DNA of 64,000 nt from Prunus persica (Eukaryota > Streptophyta > Magnoliopsida > Rosales > Rosaceae): NCBI RefSeq assembly GCF_000346465.2, contig NC_034013.1, forward strand, positions 5,501,791-5,565,790, read 5' to 3'. Numbering within the stretch: the stretch's first letter is position 1; every line of letters begins with the position of its first letter. Shown piece after piece: positions 47,337 to 59,197 of the stretch. The position numbers and the translations under genes are program-made. Under the pieces are notes generated by a model that made no database searches, had not been told where the DNA came from, and saw only the letters and a list, made by a program, of their open reading frames with translations.

Positions 47337-47611
47337 ACATTGAGTTTGGTCAATGGAAAGGCGCCTGTCTGCTGTAATTAGCTGAGGTTGTAGAGTTGGT
47401 GTGTCTGCAGTCTATTTGAAACCATTTATCCAAGTAACAATCTTCGCTAGGTCCAATCCCGAAAGGGTATGGGATGGCAACATCTCCACAACGCATTGTG
47501 CAATTAGGCTTTTGCTATAGGCAGTGATGCTGCACTAGTTGTTGCAGCTCCATAGCCACAACTTAGTATTATTATGCGCCATAACAACAGAATAATGGAT
47601 ATGAAATTCAT
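47337..47611 (-). pseudogene. W3 exon 1 fragment: signal peptide and start of the wall-binding domain
   Basis: The ATG at 47611 gives MNFISIILLLWRIIILSCGY. One extra base near 47512 (run of A) shifts the frame before the CTTHCGD motif. The rest of the GUB_WAK_bind start is recognisable down to the site matching GCGCCTTTCC (47370), then joins the kinase tail. A good TATA box (47672-47679, minus) precedes it, so a short transcript may be made, but not a receptor. Confidence 0.8.
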
Positions 47612-48570
47612 TATTTATCAAACTGATTTGCAGAGTTTGATTTTTGCAGTCCAAATTGATGTATATCAAACTTTATATAGCTTCCAAAAAAAGGAACATG
47701 TTTCGAGGAAATTATTGTATTGTGTGGAATTTATTGTGTACATCATTCCTAGCTATACGTGTGTAGACTTCTAGATCTAGTCAATTTTCATAAAATAAAT
47801 AAATAAATAAATAAGAGACTTCTAGTCAATGTCAATTTTTAAAAAACTTTCGATTCTAACCAAAAATCCGCTTGAATAGACTTAAATGCCCTTAAAACTA
47901 AAACTTATATAAACCTAAAAAGAAAAACCCTATTAGATAAAAATTTGAATTTTTTGTAAGCACGTCTACAGCACTAGTCGAACTCCTTGTGAGTGTAGTT
48001 CTTCCTTTTCTGCGTTATGGGGTGGGTCTGCAGCATAGTTCTTTTTTCTTTTTTTTCTTTTTTTTCTTTTTTTTTCTTTTTTCTTTTTTTTTTTGGGCTA
48101 GAATCCATCATGCTTCTTTAATGTTCTTGCACATGGTGTACGAATTTAATGATATATCTTCATTGAAAAAAAAAACATTTAAAAAAAACGTCTAGAGCAT
48201 CCTTTCATGTTTTGAGAAACTTTGCATGACAAAGATGAACTTGAGGATTCAACAATGCAAATAAGAATTCATACACGAACCTCCTTTAGTTTGGCCAACC
48301 AACATCTACCAGAGTGAAACGATGAGAAAGCAATTATGTATGTATTTTTAGGACATTTAAATCTATTCAAGTGGATTTTTAACTATAACGGAAAGATTTT
48401 ATAAAAATTGACATTTATGGAAGTATGGGTAATTTTGGCTATTTTTGATAAAAACTCTTCCTCTTCCTTTTAGAAAACAAAAATATATGTTGGCTAGAGC
48501 GGATCTGCTCCCCAACTGAGTTCAAATCCCCCTCTGTGTAGTTTTGATTATATTAAAGTAGATTATTGCT

Positions 48571-48608
<38 letters not shown>

Positions 48609-50202
48609 ACTAGAAAGAATAGAAAAGCAGAGAAGGTTCAAAGTTTTTTATGATATTAAAGGAAGACTAGATTAAAAAGGACAAAACATGGTGGCTTGAT
48701 GGTGAAAGGCTGAGTATGGTATCCACAGCATGATTTTGTAATCGTCGTTCTGTTCATAGCCAAAAGTTATAATCAGAACTACAAAAATATCAGCAAAACT
48801 TGAAAAGTAAGTTACGTGAGGTTAGGGTCATCCCCATTAGTCTATGGAGAAAATGTGGCTTACGTGACCTTAGGCTCTTCTTCTTTGTCTGTACATCCAT
48901 TTTTTTCCTTTGTTTATTTTCTTCTCTTTTTGGTTTCATTCTCTCTGGAAAATTTCTGAAATGTTGTGTTTATTTTTTTCTTGGAGGTGGGGTATCTCTG
49001 ACTTTAGTTCTTGCGAAATTTTCGTATTTAATTTCATGCTGGAAATTAATTGGGTTGTTTGGTTGCCAACAAATGCTGAGAAGTTAGTATAATTATGCGT
49101 TAATTCTATGCTCATGGCACTTTAGATAATTATTATCTCACTTATCCAATTGGCACTGCCCAAGAGGTTTTCTAGACCAAGAAAAGACAATTATGCAGAG
49201 GAAGTTTTGCTGGGTAACCTTTTGAAGTCAAAGAACAATGAAGAACCTTATCGTGCACAGTTCCCTATCCACAAGCTTCTAGTGTAATTAAATTAATTAT
49301 AAAGATAAATTGGCACCTGAAAAATGGCTCATTTTTATCACCTTGGTATGAAAAGTACAAATTATTAAAGTTCTTTTTTAGAAGAAAAAAACAGAGCAAG
49401 AACTTTAAAGTGAAATAGAATTGATGGAGGGAATGAATCCATTTTCATTTGGTTATATTATCTGAAGGACCCTCTAACTCTCTAGTGTTGGTCTTGGTCT
49501 TGGTCTTGGTCTTGGTCTTGGGGGAAACATATCATTTCTATCACCTTGGGAAAACCTTTCACACTTGAAAATGTTGAAAAACTTGAATGGGTCCTCATCA
49601 ACAAAGCCAATGATTGGCTAATAGTTAATGAAATAATCTTCTGGATTAAGCAATGAGATGACCTGAAGCTAGAGTCAAGAAAAAGCAAAATCACTATTAT
49701 CTCTGGTTGGAAAATAATTCAGAATCTTCCACTAAAATTTCAAATGGAATTATTGCAATATGCAAGGTATGACTGGTGATAAAGTGATTAGTGCATATAA
49801 TGATGTGAAACAAGTGTCTAGAGAAAAGAAAATGAATGAAGTTGCAGTTGATGCAGATTGTGCTTGTCTCAGATTTGGTGAAGTTTCGCTACCCATATCT
49901 CCTCCTTCACTGGCATGCTGTAAAACGATCAAAACAAGTTACATAAAACCTAGGAACATAAGACTGAAACTCAAAACACCAAAATTATAGTGACTGAAAC
50001 TCACTATTATCTGGTTGTACGTTATGATCTTTGTCGCCACACACTTGCTGCATGTGATCTTAATGAAGCCTCTAGGCAATTCTTTTGAGGTTGATGGTGG
50101 TTGTGGCTCATATTACTCTCTTGCTGTCGGCCTATTTGGCATGCCAGGAGCAATAGGCTGCTGATTTGTAGCTGGCCAATATTTTTCACTAGGGCATGGA
50201 GT
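47612..50202. other. W3 upstream flank, no gene seen
   Basis: Low-complexity and duplicated DNA: (AAAT)n near 47795-47815, T-rich tract 48035-48100, a second copy of the SINE-like unit at 48489-48570 followed by (TA)n to 48606, the duplicate of 1963-2140 at 49192-49350, a (TTGGTC)n hexamer run at 49489-49521, and 49690-49790, which matches 23060-23150. Short reading frames here are not supported by any recognisable domain. Confidence 0.6.
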
Positions 50203-50566
50203 TGTTAGTGTTTTTGTATTCTTGCTGGGTTATGAAATGTTGAAGAGAAGAAATAGAAGAATGAAGACAGAGAGATGAAATGCTCTTCTTCTCTCTTGCT
50301 TGAATTGCAGAGAGGATTGTATATTTCTTATATCTGAATGAGCACACAAAACGTGTACTTCATGACTGTTTGTCTTAGATGGATATACACAAGCATCATC
50401 TTGTATCTCAGCCATTCATTTAGCTATATTAAGTACTCTACACGTGGCTTATTTGAGCCTTACATTTTGGAGCCTTACACCTGCCATTCTAGAGACTAAG
50501 TGCATTCACAATTATAGTTCTAGGCTTATACTTATGCCAATCAGCTCATTTACTTACAACTCTACA
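50203..50566 (-). mobile_element. Solo LTR (364 bp), TSD GGAGT
   Basis: On the minus strand it runs TGTAGAGTTGTAAG ... CAAAAACACTAACA, flanked by perfect GGAGT duplications (50198-50202, 50567-50571). The TG...CA ends and the C/T-rich transcribed-looking end suit a Copia LTR. No internal genes remain. The 300 bases between it and element E (50572-50875) hold nothing recognisable. Confidence 0.85.
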
Positions 50567-51599
50567 GGAGTGGATATAAGGTTTGTAGGCTCCCAAGTAT
50601 GTTTCTTTTATGTAACAAGATGCATACATTTGTATGGATCTTCCTCCCTTCTGTAAATTTCAAAATTTCCAAACGGAAAGCAAGATATGAACCATGCACT
50701 CTCTAATTTATTTTCTTAACAATTTTAAACACACTATCTGTTGTTGCCATTCTCACCATCAGATATTGGCTATATTCCGTTAACATACGATAATTTATCT
50801 GTCAGATGCTTAGATGGTCATCATCACGTATTGATGGTGTTCACCTTACTCATGACTAGAAGGTTCATACACTGTCGCTACTACGTTTTACTATTTGCGC
50901 GACGAATCGCAAAATGCAATACAGCGACGGAAAAAAAGTTTTTTCGCTCAAAAAATTGAAAACTTGCGCGACCAAAGATTTCGAAGTGCAAAATCTCTTA
51001 GCGCGACAGATACTCACCTTCGTCTCGCAAAGTGAGCGAAAAAAAACCTGGGTTTTTTTTTTGCGCCAAACACTTGCGCGGCAAGAGCAATCGTCGAGTA
51101 AGAAAACCTAGCACGACGATAGGACACTTCGTCGCATAAAGGTGAACACAAAACAGGATCGATCCCGTTAATTGGCTGCGAAAACTTGTGCGACGACAGG
51201 TTTCATCGCAAAAGACAACAAAGCGCTAGTCAACCGTTTATCGTCGCGTAAGAAAACGAAGGATATTTTTTTTTTGGAGCCAAAATAATTGAGGGGGGAT
51301 TTTTTTTTTTTGCGCGATGGAATTTGTTTTTGTCGGGTAAAGTTGATGTCGGTACATTCTTGAGCGACGAAATATAAATGTTGAGCGACGGAATTTTGCT
51401 TTTGCGCGACGATAGCTAGAATTTGAGCAACGAAAGTTTGTGCGACGAAAACGTCATGCGTGGCGCAAAAGTTTTTTGTTGACAAGTTTTTGCGCTTCGA
51501 AAAAAAATTGTTTTGTGCAACGGAAAAATGGTTTTTCGCGACGGCAGTTTGCGCAACGAAATTTATGGTTCGTCGCGCAAAGTCCTTCTTCTTCATATC

Positions 51600-52396
51600 A
51601 GAATTCTGCCATTGCAGAGGCAGAATACAAAAAAAATTTGTTTCTGCCTCTCTCTCAACCTTTCTGCCGCTGCCTCTGTTGGAAATTCAGTACGTTCATT
51701 GGGTAAGTATTTTTTGTCGTTAGTTTATAAGTATTAATGTAAATTCGTACTAACGCTATTAATTTTGTTCTCGTTAGGGATATTTGTAATTAGCGATTGG
51801 TGGAGAACGATTGAGAAGGTATTTTATTCGTTTTATATATTAAAAATGTTAAAGTTAGTGTATATTTTTTTTGTGAAGTTATATTTATATTATGTTGTTA
51901 AATTGTGCGTGACGTATCACAATGTGTTGTGATGTACGAAGTTAATTGAAATTAACTTCGTACTTTTATTTGTATGTTTAGTAACATTTAGTGTCCCGTT
52001 CGAGATTAGTTGGATTTCGTACATGGATGCGTAAAGCATGACTGTGGTCCAATTAATTCTTGAATTGTCCCACTATTTGGACAGTTTGGTAATGCATAGT
52101 GTTGTCACGTAATCTACGGCTACAGGATTACGTTTCGATTGTGGAGATTTCGATGTCATCTCGGTACGTTCTTCGGGTGGTACGTAGGTATTTATACCTA
52201 TGCCCACCTCAAGAACTGTATCGAGATGCTGCCGAAATTCATCCATGTTGAAATCTAATCTCATGTAGCCGTAGGTTACGTGACAGGACTATGCATTCCT
52301 GAATGGGATAGGGCCCTTACCGGAGGCATAAGGTGACATTATAACTTTGTATGAAGTTGTTGTGATTGTTGTGTTATGATTGTGGTTTCAGGAATT
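51600..52396 (+). promoter_or_regulatory. Leader region of the E transposase with conserved hairpin (52085-52306)
   Basis: Probable leader exons with introns: a donor at GTAAGTATT (51703), an acceptor before GGATATTTGT (51777), a donor GTATTTTATT (51820), and an acceptor TTTCAG just before 52392. Within it are a short perfect hairpin (GTACGAAGTTAAT and inverse, 51934-51963) and a long imperfect hairpin with about 110-base arms (52085-52306), both also present in element F (about 21262-21291 and 21411-21634). The exon model is inferred from splice-like signals only. Confidence 0.55.
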
Positions 52397-55300
52397 ATGA
52401 GCAGAAGGTGGATACAGAACCCGAATAGATGCACAGAAGAATACTTGGATGGAATCGAGGATTTTATTGAGTTTACACGTAGACACAACCCGGGTGCAAC
52501 TAGAATCCGTTGTTCTTGTAGGAGGTGTAATAACACGTTGTGGGAGACAATTGAAAATGTTGGATTTCATTTAGTAAGGAATGGAATGATTGAGACATAT
52601 AGCATTTGGAACCTTCATAGGGACCAATTAGACCATGCTTCGTCTTCAAATGCCACAAGAATGGACAATGTTGAACCTATTGTGGATCCTAATGATCAAG
52701 TCATGGATATTATACAGGATACTTTTCCATTTGCATCGACCAACATCAATCACGAAAGGGAAGATGACGTGCCTACACCAATAGACAGCGCGGAGTTTGA
52801 ACAATATGAAAAACTGTTAAAAAATGCCAACCAAGAGTTATACTCATGGTGCAAGAGCTTTTCCGTTCTGACGGTCATTGTAGAGCTAATGCACGGAAAA
52901 ATAAAGTATCGTATGTCAAACCTGTGTTTCGATTACTTTTTGGGGGTTTTCAAGAGCATGCTTTCGACGGACAATTGTTGGCCGAAAGGCCATAAACACG
53001 CGCAAAAGGTATTGAATGGTCTTGGATTGGGTTATGAAAAAATTCATGCTTGCAAAAATAATTGCATGTTATTCTACAAGGAGCATGAAACGTTGGATAC
53101 ATGCCCTATATGCAATGAGTCGAGGTTCAAAATGACATCTCAGAATAGAACGACTAAGATCCCACAAAAAGTCATGAGTTATCTGCCCCTGAAACCTAAG
53201 TTGCAGCGATTATATATGTCGACCCATACTGCCACATACATGAGATGGCATAAGGAAAAACGGGTAGACGATGATGTGATGCGGCATCTTGTAGATGGGG
53301 AGGCATGGAAAGAGTTCGATCGAACGTTCCCCAAGTTTGCTGCTGATCCCCGAAATGTGAGATTGGGACTTGCCACTGACGGATTCAATCCGTATGGGGT
53401 TCTAAACCAACACCACAGCACTTGGCCGATTTTCGTATTCCCATATAATTTGCCGCCTTGGAAATGCATGAAAAAAGAATACATGATGATGACTGTTTTG
53501 ATAACTGAGGATCCTGGGAGGTTAATCGATGTTTACCGCTGGTTGATGAGCTGAAGGATTTATGGACAAACGGTGTTTGCACGTACGATAAATCAACTGG
53601 GAAGATGTTCACTTTACGGGCAGCAGTTATGTGGACTGTGAATGATTTTCCAGCATATGCAATGGTTTCTAGGTGGAGCACAAAGGGTTATATGGCATGT
53701 TCTGTATACAAGGAAGATGTAACTTCTGGTTGGCACGCGGGAAAAGTTTGTTACCTTGGTCATCGGAGATGGTTGCCATGGGACCACGAGTGGCGGGAAA
53801 AAGATAAAGAGTTCGACGGGAGCATAGAGTGTCGCCTCAGACCTAGAGAATGGTCCGGTGATGAGATCTTGGAACAGCTTAACGGTTTGGATTTTGCTCC
53901 GTTTGGAAAAACAGTTAGTCGGACCAGACCTTCTACACATATGAATTGGACTCACAAGCCTATGTTTTTTGAGCTCCCATATTGGTCGAAACTCAAATTG
54001 AGGCACAATCTAGATGTGATGCATGTTGAGAAAAATGTATTTGACACATTGGTGGGCACGATTCTAGATATCGAGGGCAAGACAAAAGACACAATCAACG
54101 CCCGTCTTGATTTGGAAAGAATGGGCATACGAAGGGATTTATGGATGAACAGGGATAGTGATAAAGCTAGAAGGGATCTTGCATTCTTTTCTATGAAACT
54201 GAATGACAAAAAAGAGTTCCTAAAGTTTGTATCGTCTGTAAAGTTTCCTGATGGGTATGCTTCTAATATCACACGTTGCGTGAATGTTGACGAGGGTAAA
54301 TTTACTGGACTGAAGAGCCATGACTGCCATGTGTTTATGCAACGCCTACTTCCTGTGGGTATTCGACATTTATTGCCAGAAGATGTTGTGAAGCCAATTA
54401 TGTTGTTGTCCAGATTTTTTTCCCAATTGACGGCAAAAACTTTGCGAAAGACAAACATGTTTCAGTTGTGCCATGACATTGTCCAAGTCCTATGCAAGTT
54501 TGAGATGATATTTCCTCCAGCTTTCTTCACAAGTATGATGCACGTGATGGTTCCTTTCCCAGAAGAGGCATTGCTTGCTGGTCCTATCAACTATCGCTGG
54601 ATATATCCAATAGAAAGGTATATAATCCTGATCGTTTATGTATGCATCATTATCACAGACTTGCTAATTTGTATCATATCGTTTTATTTTGACAGACTTC
54701 TCGAAGAGCTGAAAAAAAGTGTACGCAACAGGGTGAAGCCCGAAGGATCAATTATAGAGGCTTGGGTTCAATATGAGTCGCTTACTTTCTGTGAAATGTA
54801 TTTAAAAGATGTGGAGACGACTTTCAATCGTCCTCAGCACAATAATGACGGAGGTATGAGAAAGGAAAAACTTTCTGTTTTTGCCCAAAGCGCACGACCC
54901 TTTGGAGATCCTGGACGAGGAGAGTCGTTTTCTAGAAATGACATGGAGGTAGCGCATTGGTTCGTACTGAAAAATTGTGATGAGATAATGGCATACTTAG
55001 ATGAGCATGAAGAGATGATGAAGCGAGAACATCCATCACATTTAGTTGCCCAGAAACACCGTGAATTGTTTCCACAATGGTTTTTGGATTCTGTAAGTTA
55101 TAAGTGTTTTGTATTTGACAAATATAAATTGTAGTATTTAATATTGTCAGACTAACATGTGAATGGTTTTGTATTATATTAGATGAATAAGTTGAAATCA
55201 TCGAATTCCCCCACTTACAGTGATGAGTTATATAACTTGGCGTTCGGCCCGATTCGCGCTAAATTATTTTCGGGTAGTTATATTAATGGCGTCAAATTTT

Positions 55301-55977
55301 TGGGGGTTGCACGAGATGACAAGTTGTGTACGCAAAACAGCTGTGTCCATGTTCCAGGTGGCAGCAAAAGTACGAATATTGATTTCTATGGCAAACTCAC
55401 AACTGTCGTTCAATTGCTTTACAAAGATCGATACCAAGTGATCATGTTTAGGTGTCGATGGTTTGATAGCAACCCAAATAGGCTAGGAAGTGTTAAAATC
55501 GACCATGACTTACTATCTGTGAACATTAACAGAACTTGGTATGATGACGACCCTTACATTTTGGCAAACATGGCAACACAAATTGTGTATCTAGATGATC
55601 CTAAAGTCGGGAGCAGTTGGAAAGTTGTTCAGAAGATGGATCATAGGAACGTGTATGCTATACTAGAACTAGACCCAACTGACAACGACGTCGACAATGT
55701 GGCTGACCAACGTTTAGAATCTTCAATGGAAAATGATGCGGAAACACTTCGAGATACATATGTTATACAAGAACCGTTTCAAATACAAGGAGTGTCTTCA
55801 ATCCAAATACCGATTCAATCAATTACAATTCACCTCGGTGATCTTCTAAGATTCGATGTTGCATTGGGCCCGAGCAACGACGATGATGTAGTTATAGAGG
55901 AGGAGGAGGAGGATTGGGAGACCGAAGGTGATGATAGCGACGATAACGAAAGTTATTATAGTTCAGATGATGAATAA
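52397..55977 (+). pseudogene. TNPD-type transposase of element E, one 7-base deletion
   Basis: I chose ATG 52397 (MSRRWIQNPNRC) because TTTCAG precedes it and the domain starts there; an upstream ATG at 52376 is in the intron. Exons 52397-54617, 54696-55092 and 55183-55977 have clean GT-AG borders in phase. Domains: transposase-associated, transposase_21 (CMLFYKEHETLDTCPICNES, NLPPWKCMKKEYMMMTVLIT, LDVMHVEKNVFDTLVGTILD), DUF4218 (LKSHDCHVFMQRLLPVGIR, INYRWIYPIERY) and DUF4216 (FRCRWFDSN, IVYLDDP), with an acidic tail. Near 53537 seven bases found in element F are missing, which breaks the frame just after ITEDPGRLIDVY. Otherwise open. Confidence 0.92.
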
Positions 55978-56690
55978 TGAATTTTTTTATAAGTTTATTA
56001 TGCTAGTGTACAGAATTTGTGTAATACAAATATTTGAATATATGTAGTAGTTATATCCAAACCTTATATATGTGGACAACTGAAACATTATTAAAATAAA
56101 TTTAGTTATAAAACATTGGTAAATCAATATATCCAAACCCTTTTAATAAAAAATTTTAAATTTTTTTTGACAAAACACGTTTACAAAATGAAAATGATAA
56201 ACAATCTAACCTAAGGGGGTTGTATCCAATTCTAACTTTGATCGACTTTTCATGAGTTTATGAAAGTTTATCACTTCACTTTATAAAAGAAAAAGAACAA
56301 GCGAGTTAGGTCAACGCAACAACAACCGCGTGATACATTATTAAATAAATTGACATACACAAAAAAATGAAAAATGAAAAAAAAAAATTTGTTGTAAAAC
56401 ATTGGCAAAGAAATATATCCAAACATTTTTCATAAAAAGTTTGAAAATTATTGACACCAAACATTTTTCAAAAATGAAAATCCTTGCGCGACGAAATAAA
56501 CCTCGTCGCGCAAAGTTTGCGCGACCCACAATACACTCGTCGTGTAAAGTTAAAATATTGCGCGACAACCTATCATCCGTCACGCGATGAAATTTTGCGC
56601 GACGACAGCGACGACAGGGTTCCTCTCGTCGCGCAAATATATATTATTATTTTATAATATAATATATATACACATATATATTTGAAATTG
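55978..56690. other. 3' region of the E transposase, no gene
   Basis: AT-rich, with an internal cluster of GCGCGACGA motifs at 56483-56640 far from either terminus. Confidence 0.6.
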
Positions 56691-57260
56691 ACGATCGAGT
56701 TAGTTCATTGTATTCATATAGGGTCAAGAAGTGTAGCTGTAAAAAATCATCAAAATCGGAGTTAAAATAACCGTTAAATCATGATTTTTCATTTATAACC
56801 GTTGAAAAGTTTTGTCCCTTTACTTGATCTCTGAATGTTTTTTTTTTCGATTTTTGGGGTCTAAGATCTCGAAGTATAAACAAACAAGTTTGACGACTAG
56901 ATTACTGAAACTAGTTTCATAGAATGCATATGCCATCAAAACCATATATTCACCAACAATGAATAGTTTACTTATACTTTCGTTAAATATAACATAAGAT
57001 TATGTGGTATCCCCCCGGTGTAAACATCTTAAATTGAAGATCAAATTCAGTTATTGTATTCATATAGGGTCAAGAAATGTAGCTGTAAAAAACATAAAAA
57101 TCGGAGTTAAAATAACCGTTAAATCATGACTTTTCATTTAGAACCGTCGAAAAGTTTTGTCTCATTACTTGATCTCTTAATGTTTGTTTTTGCAGATTTT
57201 CGGCGTATACGATCTCGAAGTATAAAAAAACAAGTTTGCTGGTTGGATCATTAAAACTAG
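56690..57260. repeat. 346-bp satellite, about 1.6 inverted units, inside E
   Basis: 'tgtattcatatagggtcaag' at 56710 and again at 57055 gives the same 345-346 base period as the array at 12221-13560, in reverse orientation. Shared phrases include 'aaaatcggagttaaaataac' and 'gatctcgaagtataaa'. No coding function. Confidence 0.9.
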
Positions 57261-57300
57261 TTTCGGGTTTAGGGTTTCCGCAGTTTATGGTTTAGGGTTT

Positions 57301-58050
57301 GCGTGACGAAAAAGGTTGATTGGTCGCACAAAGCCTGCAGAAAACAGTCTTGCGCTACGAACGAAGACTTCGTCATCGAGCAATCTCAGTCAGCCCTTTC
57401 ACCCTCTTTCCCCTTGAACACTTGGTCCAAATTTTTTTCGAGTTTACAGAAAGCAGACTTGCCCTACGCTGTTCATATTCGTCGTGCAATCTCTGCCCAA
57501 TTAACCCTAAACCTCAAATTTTTGCGGAATGACAACATTGCGCGACGAATAAGTTTCATTGGTCGCACAAAACCTGCAAAAAACAGTCTTGCGCAACGAA
57601 CGGATAACTCGTCGTTGCGCATTCTCACTCAGCCCTTTCACCCCCTTCCCCCTTAAACACTTGGTCCAAATTTTTTTCGAGTGCATAGAACACAGACATG
57701 TGCGACACTGTCCATATTTGTCGCGCAATCTCTCTGCCTAATTAACCCTCAACCTGAAATTTTGGCGGAATGACAACATTGCACGACGAATAAGTTTCAT
57801 TGGTCGCACAAAGCCTGTAGAAAACAGTCTTGTGCGACGAACGCAGACTTCGTCGTCGTGCAATCTCAGTCAGCCCTTTCATCCTCTTCCCCCTTGAACA
57901 CTTGGTCCAAATTTTTTTTTGAGTTTACAAAAATCAGACTTGCGAGACACTGTACATGTTCGTCGCGCAATCTCTCTGCCAACAAATCCTAAACCCCAAA
58001 TTTTGGCGGAATTACAACTTTGCGCGACGAATAAGGATAGCTCGCGCAAA
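57301..58050. repeat. 240-bp tandem array, three units
   Basis: Units start at about 57301, 57541, 57781 and (partial) 58021, an exact 240-base step. Each has GCGCGACGAATAAGTTTCAT, TTGGTCGCACAAA, CAGTCAGCCCTTTCA or close, and CTTGGTCCAAATTTTTTT. Each carries four or so of the element's GCGCGACGA/TCGTCGCGC motifs, so the array multiplies the presumed transposon-protein binding motif internally. Confidence 0.88.
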
Positions 58051-58324
58051 GTTTTGTCGCGCAAAGTTTTCAATCTCTCATGCTAAAACCTAAGTCCCAA
58101 AATTTTGGAGGATTGACAATATTGCGCGACGAACACACTGTTATGCGTCGTGCAAAACCGTGCAACCCCTACCCTGATACCAAATTTCCACGGAAGTTAT
58201 TCTTATGTCGTCGCGCAAGAGTCAATTAAAATATTTTGCACGAGCTTTGGTTTATTCGTCGCTCAAAATCGAATAAAATTTCAGAAACGACGCGACGGCC
58301 TCCTTCTTCCCTAGACTTTTATTT

Positions 58325-58333
58325 TTGCCCCAA

Positions 58334-58399
<66 letters not shown>

Positions 58400-59130
58400 C
58401 GTCACCTCAGCCCCCTACCCCAGTGACATTTGGACCACGCCGCCACGACGGTGGTACCCCGGAGCTTTCCCGCCGTCACCATCGAGCCAGCCGCCACAAA
58501 TTTCCTCGGTTTTCACCAAATCTGCCCCGCCGTTGTTCTCTCTCCTACGGCAACCAAATCCGACACCTGAGGTATGGTTTCTGGACTATTTTTGATGCTT
58601 TAGCTGATGGTTGGGTAGGATTTCTGTAATTATTGCAATAGGGCAATGGATTTGAAACCCTAAGTTTCGGCCGATTTTTGAATTTCAATTTCGGCCACTT
58701 CTGGCCATTTTTCGGGGTAGGTCCGAGAACAAAAGTGGCTCCAATTGATGTTTTGAATCTAGGGTAGGAACCTTGGCCCTTAGTTTTTAGAATTTTCCGG
58801 CGATTGGTATCGCTTTGGACACCCACGAGCTGCCGGTGCGTGTGGTGACGCGTGGGTTACTGTAGCAGTCATGCGTTGGGTCCCAGTGCAATCCCCTAGT
58901 TTTCACGAGCGCGTAGGTGTTTTCGGATTGGAATTTGGTTACCGTTTGAGTCTCGAACGGATTTTGACTATTGTCCGATTTCCGGGTTTGTTATGTTCGG
59001 ACCGTTGGATCGAACTCAAACTCACGTATAGTGTACCTTGTATTTCTAGGATCGTTTAGGATTCGACGGATCGTAGATCAGAGGTCCGAATACTCGGAAC
59101 TCCCAAACCCTAGGTTAAGAATCTTAATAA
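58325..59130 (+). promoter_or_regulatory. LTR-derived block upstream of the TNPA-like gene
   Basis: Colinear with the minus strand of the solo LTR at about 6900-6100: (CT)n, then 'gttgggtaggatt', 'ggggtaggtcc' plus 'gaacaaaagtggc', 'tatcgctttgg', 'cacccacg', 'gctgccgg', and finally 'ggaccgttggat', 'atttctaggatc' and 'ttcgga'. The TNPA-like coding start is 59198, directly after it. A GAGGTATGG donor-like site (58571) and the TTGTGCAG acceptor (59197) suggest the block supplies the first leader exon and intron. Promoter activity is inferred. Confidence 0.7.
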
Positions 59131-59197
59131 AATTGTATATGCTTTCAAATATTCGTATATTTTATTAATTTGTATGTGTATTAATGAAATTGTGCAG

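Noticed and set aside
49482..49694. Frame ending in a DQDQDQ repeat
   Set aside because: The repeat is the (TTGGTC)n hexamer run on the minus strand; no other support.
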